38,152 nucleotides of DNA from an uncultured Flavobacteriales bacterium (GTDB lineage: Bacteria > Bacteroidota > Bacteroidia > Flavobacteriales_D > Parvicellaceae), in assembly GCA_943787725.1 (NCBI GenBank), contig CALSNM010000025.1, forward strand, positions 1-38,152, given 5' to 3'. This document shows, piece by piece, positions 1 to 8,921 of this stretch (within the stretch, counting starts at the first letter, position 1; each line of letters starts with the position of its first letter). The notes below the pieces were generated by a model, which worked only from the letters and a program-made list of their open reading frames with translations, had not been told where the DNA came from and made no database searches. The translations under genes were made by a program, and so were the position numbers.

Positions 1-1
1 A

Positions 2-1092
2 TATGATTTGCCAAACAAATTACCAAAATACCCAAGCTTGGATGAGCGAATTAAAATTGCTGAAATTGCAAAGGATAGAATGAATGAATTAATTCCATTA
101 TTCGAATTTAGTTTGGAGTCCTATGCAATAGGAGAATACTCACTCGCTGCTTTTGGATTTCAGGAAATAGCAAAAGAATTTCCGAGTAGAGAAATGTTTA
201 ATAATATAGGTGTTTGCAATGCAACAATGGCATTGACATTATTCGATAAGGATTCCGTTAAGTTAATCTATCCGTTCGAAATTGATGCAAACAGTAGGTT
301 GTACGAAAACAATGAAAGAGGTTTGGAAGAAGATAAAGAAGAATTAAAGAAGGAACTTTTAGAAAAGGCTATCGATAATTTTAAGAAAGCAGTTTCGTTA
401 GATCCGAATTATTTTTACGCTTACATAAACTTATCACTATGTTCTGACTTGGCTGAATAATGCAAGGAGATGCCGTGTTTTCTATTTAGGAAATGCGGAG
501 GACTTGGCTAAAGAAGATAAAACTAGAAACTCAATAAGTCTTAGGGGCTAAAGGATTATTGGCATATAATGTTGACGTAAAGCAGGCAAAAAAACTATTT
601 AAAGAAGCAGGTGAAATGGGCAATGATATCGCATCGCTGAATCTTGAAATATTAAAAGGTAAGTCAGTTAAAAAGTCACCGAAAGCAATTTCCTCCAAAG
701 AAATTCAGCAAATCGATGGTGTTGATTTACAGTCCTACGGTTTTGAAAAAGAAATGAAAAATTCTAAAACTATAAAGGGAAAATTGAGTTTTGGATTTGA
801 TCATTTACCAAACTCTGATTATTGTAAAGCTGAGTTTAATTCAGACTATCTCAGGTCTATAGGTGTAAGGAAAAGGTTTGTAAGCATTCAATCAGTTCAT
901 AATGTTAAGAGGAACCCTCTCTTGAATTTTAATTTTTCAGCTGATGTTAAGGGTATTCATAATGAATTGGGGAGACCTGACAAGGTAGTTCATTACGGTG
1001 AATTTAAAAGGCTAGTGTACGATAACCTTAACTTAATTATTCACATAAAGGATAATGCAATAACAGGGTACTCAAAATATTTTTCGTATTAA
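2..1092 (+). pseudogene. TPR-like repeat protein, 5'-truncated by window edge and frameshifted
   Basis: The reading frame is open to the left edge, so the N-terminus is missing. The first segment (to 460) contains a TPR-type helix pair ending in a typical ALxLDPNYFYAYINLSL signature. The frame then continues as a helical segment with YLGNAEDLAKEDKTRN (about 477-548), and next in a third frame from about 550 (AKGLLAYN...KKLFKEAGEMGN) to a stop at 1092. The three pieces read as one solenoid protein with a non-TPR C-terminal region of about 130 residues that I do not recognise. The second break sits in a GGGG run at 544-547; removing one G restores the frame. The first lies near 455-470 with no long homopolymer. 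The role is probably protein-protein interaction. It is the first of a run of plus-strand genes. Confidence 0.6.
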
Positions 1093-1156
1093 TTTTCTTT
1101 AAGGGGTTACCTTTTTTCTTTTCTGTTATCAACTACCAAATTTAAAACAGAAAATT

Positions 1157-1381
1157 ATGAAAAAGTTAACATCACTAATTGCTCTTGTAGCACTAATCAC
1201 TTTAACCAGTTTCATCTCTTTAAGCTCTGCAGAGGGAAAGCCTAACGAAACAAAATCCATTGAATCGACTAGCGTCGCATGTACACATGGTCAATGTACA
1301 GCAATTGCAGCGTCAACCGGTAAAACATGTAAGCACTGTGTTTCTAATGAAGGCGATTTGTATTGCTGGCAGCATAAATAG
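1157..1381 (+). CDS. Small exported cysteine-rich protein
   Basis: This is a 74-residue protein starting at an ATG. An N-terminal signal peptide (KK, then a hydrophobic core, then SSA) suggests cleavage near residue 25. The mature part has a tight Cys/His pattern, C42-x4-C47-x10-C58-x2-C61-x8-C70-x2-H73, around TGKTCKHC and YCWQH. Short QCxAxTxxGxxC...YCWxH modules occur in many bacterial and phage proteins and look like a small metal-binding or disulfide-stabilised knuckle (DUF5763-like, from memory). Here the module is preceded by an export signal, so it probably works in the periplasm or outside the cell. Function is unknown. The gene stands alone, 64 bases after the preceding stop. Confidence 0.7.
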   Translation: MKKLTSLIALVALITLTSFISLSSAEGKPNETKSIESTSVACTHGQCTAIAASTGKTCKHCVSNEGDLYCWQHK

Positions 1382-1609
1382 GTAATAGAAGTGTTGTAAT
1401 TCCACTGTTGGTAATGCATTGTTTTGTTAATTTTTTCGAAAATAACTGACAATAAAGAAAAGGGCCATATCGCCTCTAACGAATCAGGGAATTACACCTT
1501 AATCATAAGAAATAATCAAGTAGGATTACTAAAAGTAAATAAAGAAACTTCAGTATCCGAAAGATTAACTCTCTCATATATAAACTATTCAATAATCAAA
1601 AAAAACATT

Positions 1610-2098
1610 ATGAAAAATTTAATTTTAACAATCGCAATTTTAGTAACAGGAGTTATTAATGCGCAGTCATTTAGGACAGCCAAAGAATTATCTGTAGCAC
1701 TTTACGCAAGACTAGAGTTTTCAGGTTTTGAAAAAGCTGTGGAAAAGGATTCTATCATTTTCAAGATGTGGAATTTTAACGAAGCTGCTGATGTCTGGGT
1801 AAATAATACCACTGGAGAAAAAGTTAAAGTATCTCCTACTGCTACAGAATATATATACAATGATACGGTGATGATACAAAAGAGAAAGAATTTGACTGTA
1901 AACATATCGTATGCTTTGCTTAGTAGTATCGGAGCAAGATGGAACGATAGCCCATTATTGAAAAGATTGGATTTAATTCCTGAAGAGATGGAGGTGTCTT
2001 CAGCGGGAAGTTTATATAAAAAATTCAAAAGATTTTACCTATCCAGAAACCTAAAGACGGATAGTGCGTCTAACTCTAGTTTTGTTGTATTCCTTTAA
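1610..2098 (+). CDS. Exported hypothetical protein
   Basis: The frame is open from about 1424, but the likely start is the ATG at 1610. There a signal peptide begins (MKNLILTIAILVTGVINAQ, cleavage after Ala18), and an A-rich stretch precedes it, as is usual in Bacteroidota. The product is 162 residues. The mature part is soluble, mixed alpha/beta in character, with no cysteines and no motif I recognise. Its last 34 bases cannot be shared with the next gene if that gene starts at 2112. The 228 bases upstream (1382-1609) show no other gene. Calling the start at 1424 would put about 60 unlikely residues in front of the signal peptide. Confidence 0.6.
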   Translation: MKNLILTIAILVTGVINAQSFRTAKELSVALYARLEFSGFEKAVEKDSIIFKMWNFNEAADVWVNNTTGEKVKVSPTATEYIYNDTVMIQKRKNLTVNISYALLSSIGARWNDSPLLKRLDLIPEEMEVSSAGSLYKKFKRFYLSRNLKTDSASNSSFVVFL

Positions 2099-2111
2099 TT
2101 TATTTTACCAT

Positions 2112-2543
2112 ATGCCAATATATATTCAATTATGTTCATTAGTAGTTCCAAAAGAGGTTTTGAAAACGAAATACGCAGGAGGTGTAACTCAATTTAAAGA
2201 GGATTACAGCTTCGATAGGTCTGATTTACATCAAGAGGATGATTTATTAATTTCGATTGCATACATGAACCCTGATGAAATTGAGATTGAACGATTGGTT
2301 GAGCGTGGTTTATCTTTTCAAGAGTTTCCAAAACCAAATTCTGAGGATTTTACTGTTATTACAAGGTATGGTGGTGTATGCTGGGAAAATGACACTATAA
2401 CAACCAACTCTGTTTACGTTTGGCATAATAACACACCAAGTAACCAAATTAAATTGGCGCAAAAGCTTGCAAATAAATTCATGGATGTTGTTATGGATGA
2501 GTTGGAAAATGGGGTTGATCCTTATCCGGTGATAGCATCTTAA
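2112..2543 (+). CDS. Hypothetical cytoplasmic protein, about 143 residues
   Basis: The ATG at 2112, 13 bases after the previous stop, gives a 143-residue soluble protein without signal peptide or membrane segment. It starts MPIYIQLCSLVVPKE and contains a YAGGVTQFKEDY segment, then an acidic middle, a GGVCWENDT segment and a C-terminal helix (QIKLAQKLANKFMDVVMDEL). The sequence reads as a compact folded domain of a kind seen as hypotheticals in other Bacteroidota, but I cannot assign a function. It may be co-transcribed with the exported protein just upstream. A longer open frame reaches back to 2064 but adds a hydrophobic stretch that overlaps the upstream gene, so the 2112 start is preferred. 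Confidence 0.65.
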   Translation: MPIYIQLCSLVVPKEVLKTKYAGGVTQFKEDYSFDRSDLHQEDDLLISIAYMNPDEIEIERLVERGLSFQEFPKPNSEDFTVITRYGGVCWENDTITTNSVYVWHNNTPSNQIKLAQKLANKFMDVVMDELENGVDPYPVIAS

Positions 2544-2614
2544 AAAGAGTCTTGATAGACATTGGTTATCTTTGTCATCTAAGCTCTCTGTTTGTAATTC
2601 TGGAAAAGTTAAAG

Positions 2615-4042
2615 TCATTTTGATCTTTGTTTTAATTCACGTCTAAACCATAAACCCGAATCTTTAATCGTTCGATGTAAAGTTTTATAATCAATATATA
2701 TTAATCCAAACCTTGGTTCATACCCTTCGCTCCATTCAAAATTATCTGTAAGACTCCAAACAAAGTAACCATTTACCGGAACCCCTTCTTTCTTGGCCTT
2801 TAAAACCTCATACAGGTATGATTTAAAAAAATTGATTCGCTTTTGATCCTGTACAACACCGTTTTCAAGTGAGTCTTTTACACAAACTCCATTTTCAGTT
2901 ACAATTATTTCTTTGACTTTTTCATATTCGCCGAACTGTTTTAAAATTTTATAGATTCCTTCTGGATATATTTCAAACCCCATTTCGTTTGTAGGAACAT
3001 CCCGCTTTTTTGGATCAATTTGTTTAGCCCAAAGAACAGGAGGCCAAATGTGTTTTTTTGCAACAACTCTAAAATAATTCTGTATACCTATAAAATCAAA
3101 ATCAAAAATCAGTTTTTCATCGTCACCTTCTTCGAAATACTTTTCAATTTTCTTCAATGCCGGGAATCTGTCAGTAGGATATCCAAGTCCCAAACAAGGT
3201 TCAATGTATAGGCGATTAAGCAAAGCGTCAAGTTTTTCGACTGCTTTCTCATTTTTTTGTTTTCCTTTATAAGCCTCCACAGGTGAACAGCTAAAGGTAG
3301 TGCCAATATTTGCGTTCTTAACTTTTGATCTTAGTATCCTGCCACTTTCAGCCATAGATAAACAGGTATTATGAGTAGCTTTCAGAAAGTTAGATATACC
3401 TTTTTCTCCCGGAGCATGGTAACCCATCATATAGCCTAATCCAACGAATGCTGCAGGTTCATTCATCACCATCCAGTTTTTTACTTTACCTCCATATTCA
3501 TTCGCACAAAATTCAGTGTACAACGAAAACCATTTAATTATTTCTCTGTTTGTCCAGCCTCCTTTATTTTCTAGATTTTGAGGAAGATCCCAATGATATA
3601 AAGTAACCCAAGGTTCTACACCTTGAGCTAAACACTCATCTATAACATTGTGGTAGAACTGAACACCTTTTGGGTTTATTTCACCTGTACCGTCAGGAAA
3701 TATACGTGACCAAGAGATTGAAAAACGAAACACATCAAAATTCATTTCTTTGTGAAGACGAATATCTTCTTTGTATCTATGATAAAAATCTACTGATACA
3801 TCGCCGTTATCATTATTGTGTACATTTCCTTTTCTATGTGTAAATTCATCCCAGATTGAAACTCCCTTTCCATCTAAGTCCCAAGCACCCTCAATTTGAT
3901 AGGCAGCGCATGCTGTTCCCCATTTAAATTCTTCTCCAAATGAAGACAAACGTAAAGAGTCCCACTTGTAAGATTGTTGTGCGTCAGTAGTCATAGCCAT
4001 ACTACTTAATACAATAAAACTTATGAATCTAAATAAAGCCAT
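2615..4042 (-). CDS. Exported GH1 family beta-glucosidase
   Basis: This 475-residue protein is about the usual length for glycoside hydrolase family 1, a (beta/alpha)8 barrel that hydrolyses beta-glucosides with retention. GH1 signatures appear in order: FKWGTACAAYQIEGAW (about 39-54), the FRFSISWSRIFP strand (105-116), the WNEP-equivalent VMNEP with acid/base Glu195, FIGIQNYF (318-324), and the nucleophile motif IVTENG with Glu383, followed by YFVWSLTDNFEWSEGY (426-441), which binds the sugar in subsite -1. Both catalytic residues are present. An N-terminal signal peptide ending TDA-QQ (about residue 21) sends it to the periplasm, as is common for GH1 enzymes of marine Bacteroidota. No SusC/D pair is nearby, so it is not in a typical polysaccharide utilisation locus. 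Confidence 0.95.
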   Translation of the reverse strand: MALFRFISFIVLSSMAMTTDAQQSYKWDSLRLSSFGEEFKWGTACAAYQIEGAWDLDGKGVSIWDEFTHRKGNVHNNDNGDVSVDFYHRYKEDIRLHKEMNFDVFRFSISWSRIFPDGTGEINPKGVQFYHNVIDECLAQGVEPWVTLYHWDLPQNLENKGGWTNREIIKWFSLYTEFCANEYGGKVKNWMVMNEPAAFVGLGYMMGYHAPGEKGISNFLKATHNTCLSMAESGRILRSKVKNANIGTTFSCSPVEAYKGKQKNEKAVEKLDALLNRLYIEPCLGLGYPTDRFPALKKIEKYFEEGDDEKLIFDFDFIGIQNYFRVVAKKHIWPPVLWAKQIDPKKRDVPTNEMGFEIYPEGIYKILKQFGEYEKVKEIIVTENGVCVKDSLENGVVQDQKRINFFKSYLYEVLKAKKEGVPVNGYFVWSLTDNFEWSEGYEPRFGLIYIDYKTLHRTIKDSGLWFRRELKQRSK

Positions 4043-4310
4043 ACAGTTTGGCTAAGTTATGTGATTTGCGAATGCAAAGCAATGTAGCTTGGGCTTTGTT
4101 GTGTATTTTGTAATTCCAAAAGAATGTCAAAAAACGCTCATCTACTCCCGATTCGAATTTAACAGGGTGAACACTGATATTTTTGATGGTGGAATATGTG
4201 ACTCACTTATTCATCCATATAAATGTCGCCATTATCAACCTCCAAAACTTCAATTAGTTTCCTCAAATCTTGCTTAGCTTGGTTCGAGAAATGCGGTTGC
4301 GGCTCCAATT
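4043..4310. other. Gap with no confident gene; one minus-strand open fragment
   Basis: Between the GH1 start and the small membrane protein there is no full gene. On the minus strand an open frame without a usable ATG ends at 4207 and encodes about 38 residues (KLEPQPHFSNQAKQDLRKL..., then NGDIYMDE). It lies directly downstream of the stop of the small membrane protein at 4311, in a different frame. It might be the real C-terminus of that protein after another indel, or a decayed remnant. The region near 4080-4206 shows nothing further. Confidence 0.3.
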
Positions 4311-4635
4311 TTAAAAAGGAGGCAAGTCATCATCAAAATTACTGAAATCATCAACATTGGTAAAATCATTTATATTTTCTTGTTTAGATTCAAAAGTACT
4401 TGATTCAGTTCCGGAATGATTGAAGAGCAAAAATTTAAAAGTATTAAACCCCTTTAGCGTCTTTTTAAAAATTGACACTTTTTTGAGTTGTAAGTAAAAA
4501 AACACAGGAAACAAGCAGCGGATAAGCAATTATTCCAATTAAGAACTTTAGTCCATTAAAACTTCTCCAATTATATATGGAGATTAACAAAAACCAAAGC
4601 AGGCCAATTAACAAGTAAATATAAAACACAATCAT
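4311..4635 (-). CDS. Small two-helix membrane protein with acidic C-terminal tail, frameshifted
   Basis: Reading minus from an ATG at 4635 gives two transmembrane helices (MIVFYIYLLIGLLWFLLISIY and KFLIGIIAYPLLVSCVFLL, separated by a short loop). That frame stops at 4465. The neighbouring frame carries on from the same place, KKTLKGFNTFKFLL..., into a Ser/Glu-rich and then acidic tail ending DDFSNFDDDLPPF at 4311. The switch point is a TTTTTAAAAA run at 4462-4471, where one base too many would explain the break. The reconstructed product is about 107 residues. The function is not recognised. The acidic DDDLPPF end resembles the DDDLPF tip of bacterial single-stranded DNA-binding proteins. The alternative is two unrelated short ORFs. 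Confidence 0.4.
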
Positions 4636-4692
4636 TTTTTAATTTTTGTCTTGTTTTATTTAGAAATCCAATTGTATGAAAAGCTATTCATG

Positions 4693-7399
4693 TTAATTTA
4701 CAACCAATCGTATTGTTTTTGAGAATTTCCCATGGTTAATTCTTGCAATATAAACACCGCTTTCGATTTTCTCTAAATGGATAAGCTGATTTTCTTCCTT
4801 TATTGCAATCCTCTCCATTACCGTTCTGCCATCAATTGAATATAAGCTCAGACTAAAATCTGCCAAACCGCTTGTAGAAACATAAAAACTTCCATTATTT
4901 GGATTCGGATAAATAATAACAGAGGCACTCCCTATGGTTTCAACTCCCCACGCCAACAATTGTAGCACAAGCAGAGGTGTCAGAACATATACCATCTGTA
5001 ATAACTACAGCATAACTTCCATTAGGGGCATTGGTGTAAGACTGGCTTGTTTCCCCTAATACGATGCTGTTGTTATCGTTACAGTCTATCCATTGATAAT
5101 TGGCACCAGTCTGGTTAGAGGTTATCGTAAATCCAGAAGTAGTGATAGTCGTATCTATATTGGTTACTGTCAAATCCAAGGTCACTATGGAGTCGCAACC
5201 TACTGTATTTGTCAATGTGTGGGTTGCATTATTATTAGTTGTTGTATAGTTATTTCCATCAATCCATGTATAGCTTCCACAACTTGTCTGTACGTCGGTT
5301 GCTAGCGTATATTGGATATTAATCGTCCAATCATCAATAATAATAAATGGACCTTTCGTTAATTCTAGCGTATAAATACCTGAAGCATAACTCCCTTGTG
5401 CTAAAGCTAATGAATCGAGCATACCCATAGAGGTTCCATTGCTAAGCCAGTTTTTAGTGAAATAGGCTATACTATTAAACCCAGAAAGTTGATCCATCTG
5501 ATCCACAGACAATACATTTACACCATCTGTTCCAATAGTTCCTTTGGCTGCACCGTCAAAATCATTTCCTGAAATATCCTCAACAATTGTTAGGTCATCT
5601 CCGCAAAGCTTATTCATGGAGTAATAAGCCATTAAGTTTTGTATTTTAGGATGGGTAGAGGCAACCGTTTCAGTCATCAATTGATTAATGTCCGAAGAAA
5701 CCAACACATCATTCCAAATAGTAACTTCCGTCATTTCTCCTTCAAAGAAATTACTCTTGTCTAAGCCACTGTCAAATTCTTGCCCTAAAGAAATTAAATT
5801 GGTACTAGAGATTGTTTGGGAATTGTTGTAAGTAAGCTCTAATGATCCATCTATATAAAGTTTTGTTTCACCTGTAGCTTCATTATACGTATAGCCCACA
5901 TGATGCCACAATCCATCTGTAACAATAGTTGTTCCCCAATGAGAAGTAGCTCCATCGTAAATACCTAATGTTTCACTTGTACTGATTTGCAGGTTACACA
6001 CATTGCCACCTGTAGATGTGTTAATCCCAGCTAAAACCTGAGATTCACTAGAAACTGTGGTAGATTGTCTCATCCACATAAACACGGAACGATTTTCTCC
6101 AGCTAATGTATCGCTTAGCGCATTGAGTTCTATCCATGTCTCATCTGATTTGTCGAAGGTTGCATACGAAACATAATCAGTAGAGGCGTGGTAAGTTAAA
6201 TCCGTAGGTGAACAAATATCCGTGTCATTAAGAATATTCTCTGTGTAAGTAACATTTCCATTGCAATTTCCGGGTGGAGATATATCCGTTCTTTTAAAAC
6301 CAAAAACGTAGCGTTGATTAGAAGACTCGGCGAAACAAGTAGGATGTGTGGGAGAAAATTCTGTCAAGGTCCAAATAGTATCATTATCTGGAGATAAATG
6401 AATATCTTCAATACCAGGAGGAAATGCGAATTTAGCATAATTGTCTCCCATACTTATCGATTGATCTTGCACTGTATTTATCCCAAAATCATAATTAAAA
6501 GTGAATAGAACACTATTGTTTACAGCACCGTAACTAGTGGAGACCCATATATCTTTCTTATTGGAGTTGTGTAAGTTGTTCGCCGAACCAAGCCCTTGCA
6601 TATTACCAAACAAACCATCATAATAGGGTGTATTCGTATTAACCATTCCTACATTGTACCATAGCAAACGATTGAATTCAGGAGAAGGACAATTGATTGG
6701 TCCACAATTCTGAAAGCTTCCTAGTACCATTTTCTCATCGTCCCAATCATAAGATACAAACGACGGATTGATTGGCATACTGTCTATTGTATTTGGTGTT
6801 CTTGCTAAGATATATCCATAATTATAAAAAGTAGGCTGAAAAGCTGTTGGTACTTGCTTTATTTGATCTAGCGGAAAAGCATACATCGCATCTATCGTGC
6901 TTCTTGAGTCGGGAACATATAGTGTGTCATTAATAATAACCAGTCCTCCTGCATGCATATCATAAAAAGTATCATAGTTTTCATCGACCAATAATACATG
7001 ACGATAAGCAATGTTATCCATATCTGTAATGTCTACAAAAGAGACCCTTGAACCCCTATTCCTATAATCCGCATTCTGCCCATTACATGGAAAAGGATAA
7101 TTGTAATTCCGACCATACCAAGAAACTACGGAAAATTCTTTGCAACCAACATTTACGCCTGTAATTCCTTGCGGGCGCCATTTCACTGTAGAAGCGTCAC
7201 CGCTATTCCATTTATACCCAACTACTGCAGGCGATACAGTAGCTAAATTTGCTACCGAAAGCTTTGTTGCTACTCTGTTCAAATCCAAGTTACAAAGCGA
7301 TACAATTGCAAAAGTATCTGCTGCATGCTGACTAAAAGACTTACTTATACCCAATATAAGTAAAAACAAAAAGGCTGTTCCAATTCTTATTTTTTTCAT
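4693..7399 (-). CDS. T9SS-exported LamG-domain protein, one frameshift before the sorting domain
   Basis: The start is the ATG at 7399, with a signal peptide to about residue 24 (ISKSFSQ). Residues 25-375 form a region rich in Trp/Tyr and Asn that looks like a beta-propeller-like secreted domain (repeated WVSTSY, IWTLTEF type strands), not assigned further. A LamG/concanavalin-like domain follows at about 411-600 (GLWHHVGYTYNEATGETKLYIDG). Next come an SCGSYTWIDGNNYT...VGCDSIVTLDLTV module and a YQWIDCND...SYAVVITDGICSDTS module, both common in Bacteroidota surface proteins. The frame stops at 4940, but the adjacent frame continues as a T9SS type A sorting domain (IIYPNPNNGSF..., GVYIARIN, KTIRLVVN) to 4693. 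Deleting one C from the CCCC run at 4946-4949 joins them. It is probably a cell-surface or secreted carbohydrate- or adhesion-related protein. Confidence 0.8.
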
Positions 7400-7673
7400 A
7401 TTTGTAATAGAATAAAGTGAATTTAGCAACACTGAAGGGTTCCCAAGATCCACAAAAGTCTCAAAATAACACCTGCTCTTGGCCTAAATAGTTTCTAGTG
7501 GATGTTACTCAAAACTATATAAAATGTTAGTAATAAACAATTAAGGAACTAAACTTCATCCTCAACCAACCCCAAAACCTTCTCACGAGCACTCACATCC
7601 AGCTCCCCATCATCATCCAAAACGGAAACAAATCCCATTTACACTGGTGTTTAGCTTTTATTGTAACCCGTTT
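7400..7673. other. Intergenic region with a C-rich 90-base open frame
   Basis: There is no convincing gene. A minus-strand ATG at 7638 opens a 29-codon frame to 7549 (MGFVSVLDDDGELDVSAREK...). By hand count it is about 47% G+C with almost all the G+C as C on the plus strand, clearly different from its AT-rich surroundings. It may be a remnant 3' end of a lost gene or a genuine small peptide. The right end (about 7640-7673) contains CCGTTTTTACTT, a short match to the minus strand of the repeat at 8260-8325. Confidence 0.25.
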
Positions 7674-8246
7674 TTACTTTTTATTATTTAACATTTCATC
7701 TGTAAAATGAATTTTTGATTTCTCTTTTGAGAATTTTTCATTGTTATAATCAGATGATCTGCCCTTAGGTATTGAAAGGCTTTTCCAATCGTTTCCTTTT
7801 ATCATTCTTCCAACAAAAACGATTTGACCTATATGGTAGGAATAATGAGATAATTGCCTGTTGATTGCCTCAATAATAGTATGTCCTTGATTCCTTATGT
7901 AAATTATTGTTTCAAAATTCTCCTTATTTATTGAGTTTAAAGCTTCAAAAAGACATTGCCAGCCTTTTTCCCATTTATTAATTAATTCTTTTTTTGATTT
8001 TATGACATCATCTTCAAATTCCAAATCTCTAGAACGCCATTCTTTCTCTCCATCGGAAACTAGAAAATCGGTCCACCTGGACATCATATTCCCCCAAAGG
8101 TGATTTACCATAATGGCAATAGAATTACTTTCAGAATTATATTGCCAAAGCAATTCATTATCATTTAATTGGTCAATAGTTTTATCTCCCAACATTTTAT
8201 AATATTGAAATTGTTTTTTTACACTTTCTAGATATTCTTTATCCAT
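7674..8246 (-). CDS. DinB-superfamily protein (DUF1572 type)
   Basis: This is a 190-residue four-helix-bundle protein. The DinB/YfiT metal-binding triad is visible as His49 (IAIMVNHLWGNM), His134 and His138 (QLSHYSYHIGQIVFVGRMI), the standard arrangement of the superfamily to which bacillithiol and other thiol S-transferases belong. The segment WTDFLVSDGEKEWRSRDLEFED matches the DUF1572 subgroup. It is cytoplasmic, with no signal peptide. The substrate is unknown. DinB proteins are frequent passengers in gene cassettes and stress loci. It is one of three consecutive short minus-strand genes separated by related hairpin repeats. Confidence 0.85.
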   Translation of the reverse strand: MDKEYLESVKKQFQYYKMLGDKTIDQLNDNELLWQYNSESNSIAIMVNHLWGNMMSRWTDFLVSDGEKEWRSRDLEFEDDVIKSKKELINKWEKGWQCLFEALNSINKENFETIIYIRNQGHTIIEAINRQLSHYSYHIGQIVFVGRMIKGNDWKSLSIPKGRSSDYNNEKFSKEKSKIHFTDEMLNNKK

Positions 8247-8256
8247 AATTCTAATG

Positions 8257-8326
8257 GGCTACCGTTCCAACTAAAATAAGTAAAAACGGTGTGGTTGGCA
8301 GGTTTATTTATTTTAGCCGTTGTAGG
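8257..8326 (-). repeat. Cassette-type imperfect hairpin repeat (copy 1)
   Basis: This copy lies between two minus-strand genes. It contains inverted repeats CTAAAATAA (8271-8279) with TTATTTTAG (8308-8316), ACCGTT (8261-8266) with AACGGT (8285-8290), and an outer CTAC/GTAG pair. A 24-base stretch at 8277-8300 matches 8856-8879 in copy 2 at 20 of 24 positions. Both copies then share TTTATTTTAGC after 6-7 bases. A long imperfect stem flanked by 4-7 base outer pairs is the architecture of integron attC sites, but no integrase is in the window. Confidence 0.45.
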
Positions 8327-8333
8327 TGCTGGC

Positions 8334-8810
8334 TTATTTTTCTTTTATCGGAATCCAAATCTCTTCCTCAGAATTTGGATCATTGTTCTTATATTTTGTT
8401 CCCAAGACTTCAAAATAGAGTCTGTTATCAACTAGATATTCTGAACTAGGTAACCATTCTGAGAAAATGCACTGAAATATCGAATTATCAGAACTTAAAC
8501 CCTTGTAATCAAAGACTGCATAAAGTCCACCTTTCAGGATAAATGATTTCATCCCATTCGGAATCTTCTCGAAACTTTTAACCTCTACTGTTGCCCATTT
8601 TTCAAATTCATTGTTAGGTCTAAATTGTTTGTAGTAAAGCGGAGGGTAGATTTGCAAAGAGATTTTATCTTTTGTTGTCTTGTTCTGAATTTCTTTAATT
8701 CGTGGTGCAAATTGACCCCAAAGTTGTCCTGTTTTATTGTCAATCAAACTCATCATTATATTTTGACCTATTAACTTCTTCTCTTTTAGTTCTTCAATTC
8801 TAGGATTCAT
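8334..8810 (-). CDS. GyrI-like / AraC effector-binding-type domain protein
   Basis: This 158-residue cytoplasmic protein has the order of elements of the GyrI-like small-molecule-binding fold: a pattern of strands beginning near residue 50 (KISLQIYPPLYY), then WATVEVKSFEKIPNGMKSFILKGGLYAVFDYKGL, then the helix IFQCIFSEWLPSSEYLVDNRLYFEVL, and a C-terminal strand EEEIWIPIKEK. The GGxYAVFxYKG and ExWxP-like segments are characteristic. Stand-alone members bind cationic or hydrophobic compounds, and some hydrolyse cyclopropane-containing toxins. There is no HTH domain here, so it is not itself a transcription factor. It sits in the possible cassette array, with a repeat on each side. Confidence 0.8.
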   Translation of the reverse strand: MNPRIEELKEKKLIGQNIMMSLIDNKTGQLWGQFAPRIKEIQNKTTKDKISLQIYPPLYYKQFRPNNEFEKWATVEVKSFEKIPNGMKSFILKGGLYAVFDYKGLSSDNSIFQCIFSEWLPSSEYLVDNRLYFEVLGTKYKNNDPNSEEEIWIPIKEK

Positions 8811-8835
8811 TTGTCTGTTTCGGTTTTCTGCTTTT

Positions 8836-8912
8836 ACCTAACGTTGCGGCTAACGTAAGCAGAAACGGTTTGGTAGGCAAAAGCTGTTTATTTTAGCTTT
8901 GTTATATAACGT
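8836..8912 (-). repeat. Cassette-type imperfect hairpin repeat (copy 2)
   Basis: The minus strand reads TATAACAAAGC at one end and AACGTTAGGT at the other. These resemble the R'' (TATAACA) and R' (GTTRRRY) ends of attC recombination sites. Inside, AAAGCT (8880-8885) and AGCTTT (8895-8900) form a perfect 6-base stem, and GTTATATAAC (8901-8910) is a palindrome. It shares two blocks with copy 1 at 8257-8326. It follows the 3' end of the minus-strand gene at 8922-9404, which is where a cassette's attC would be. Confidence 0.45.
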
Positions 8913-8921
8913 TTCTTTTGC

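Noticed and set aside
1702..2028. 108-codon minus-strand frame opposite the exported protein at 1610-2098
   Set aside because: The plus strand has a signal peptide and protein-like sequence; the minus frame is a shadow.
4140..4175. TTCGAAT motif resembling a tRNA T-loop
   Set aside because: No matching stems or cloverleaf on either strand.
4089..4277. 62-codon plus-strand frame between GH1 and the small membrane protein
   Set aside because: Random-looking, with a better minus-strand reading of the same bases; no start context.
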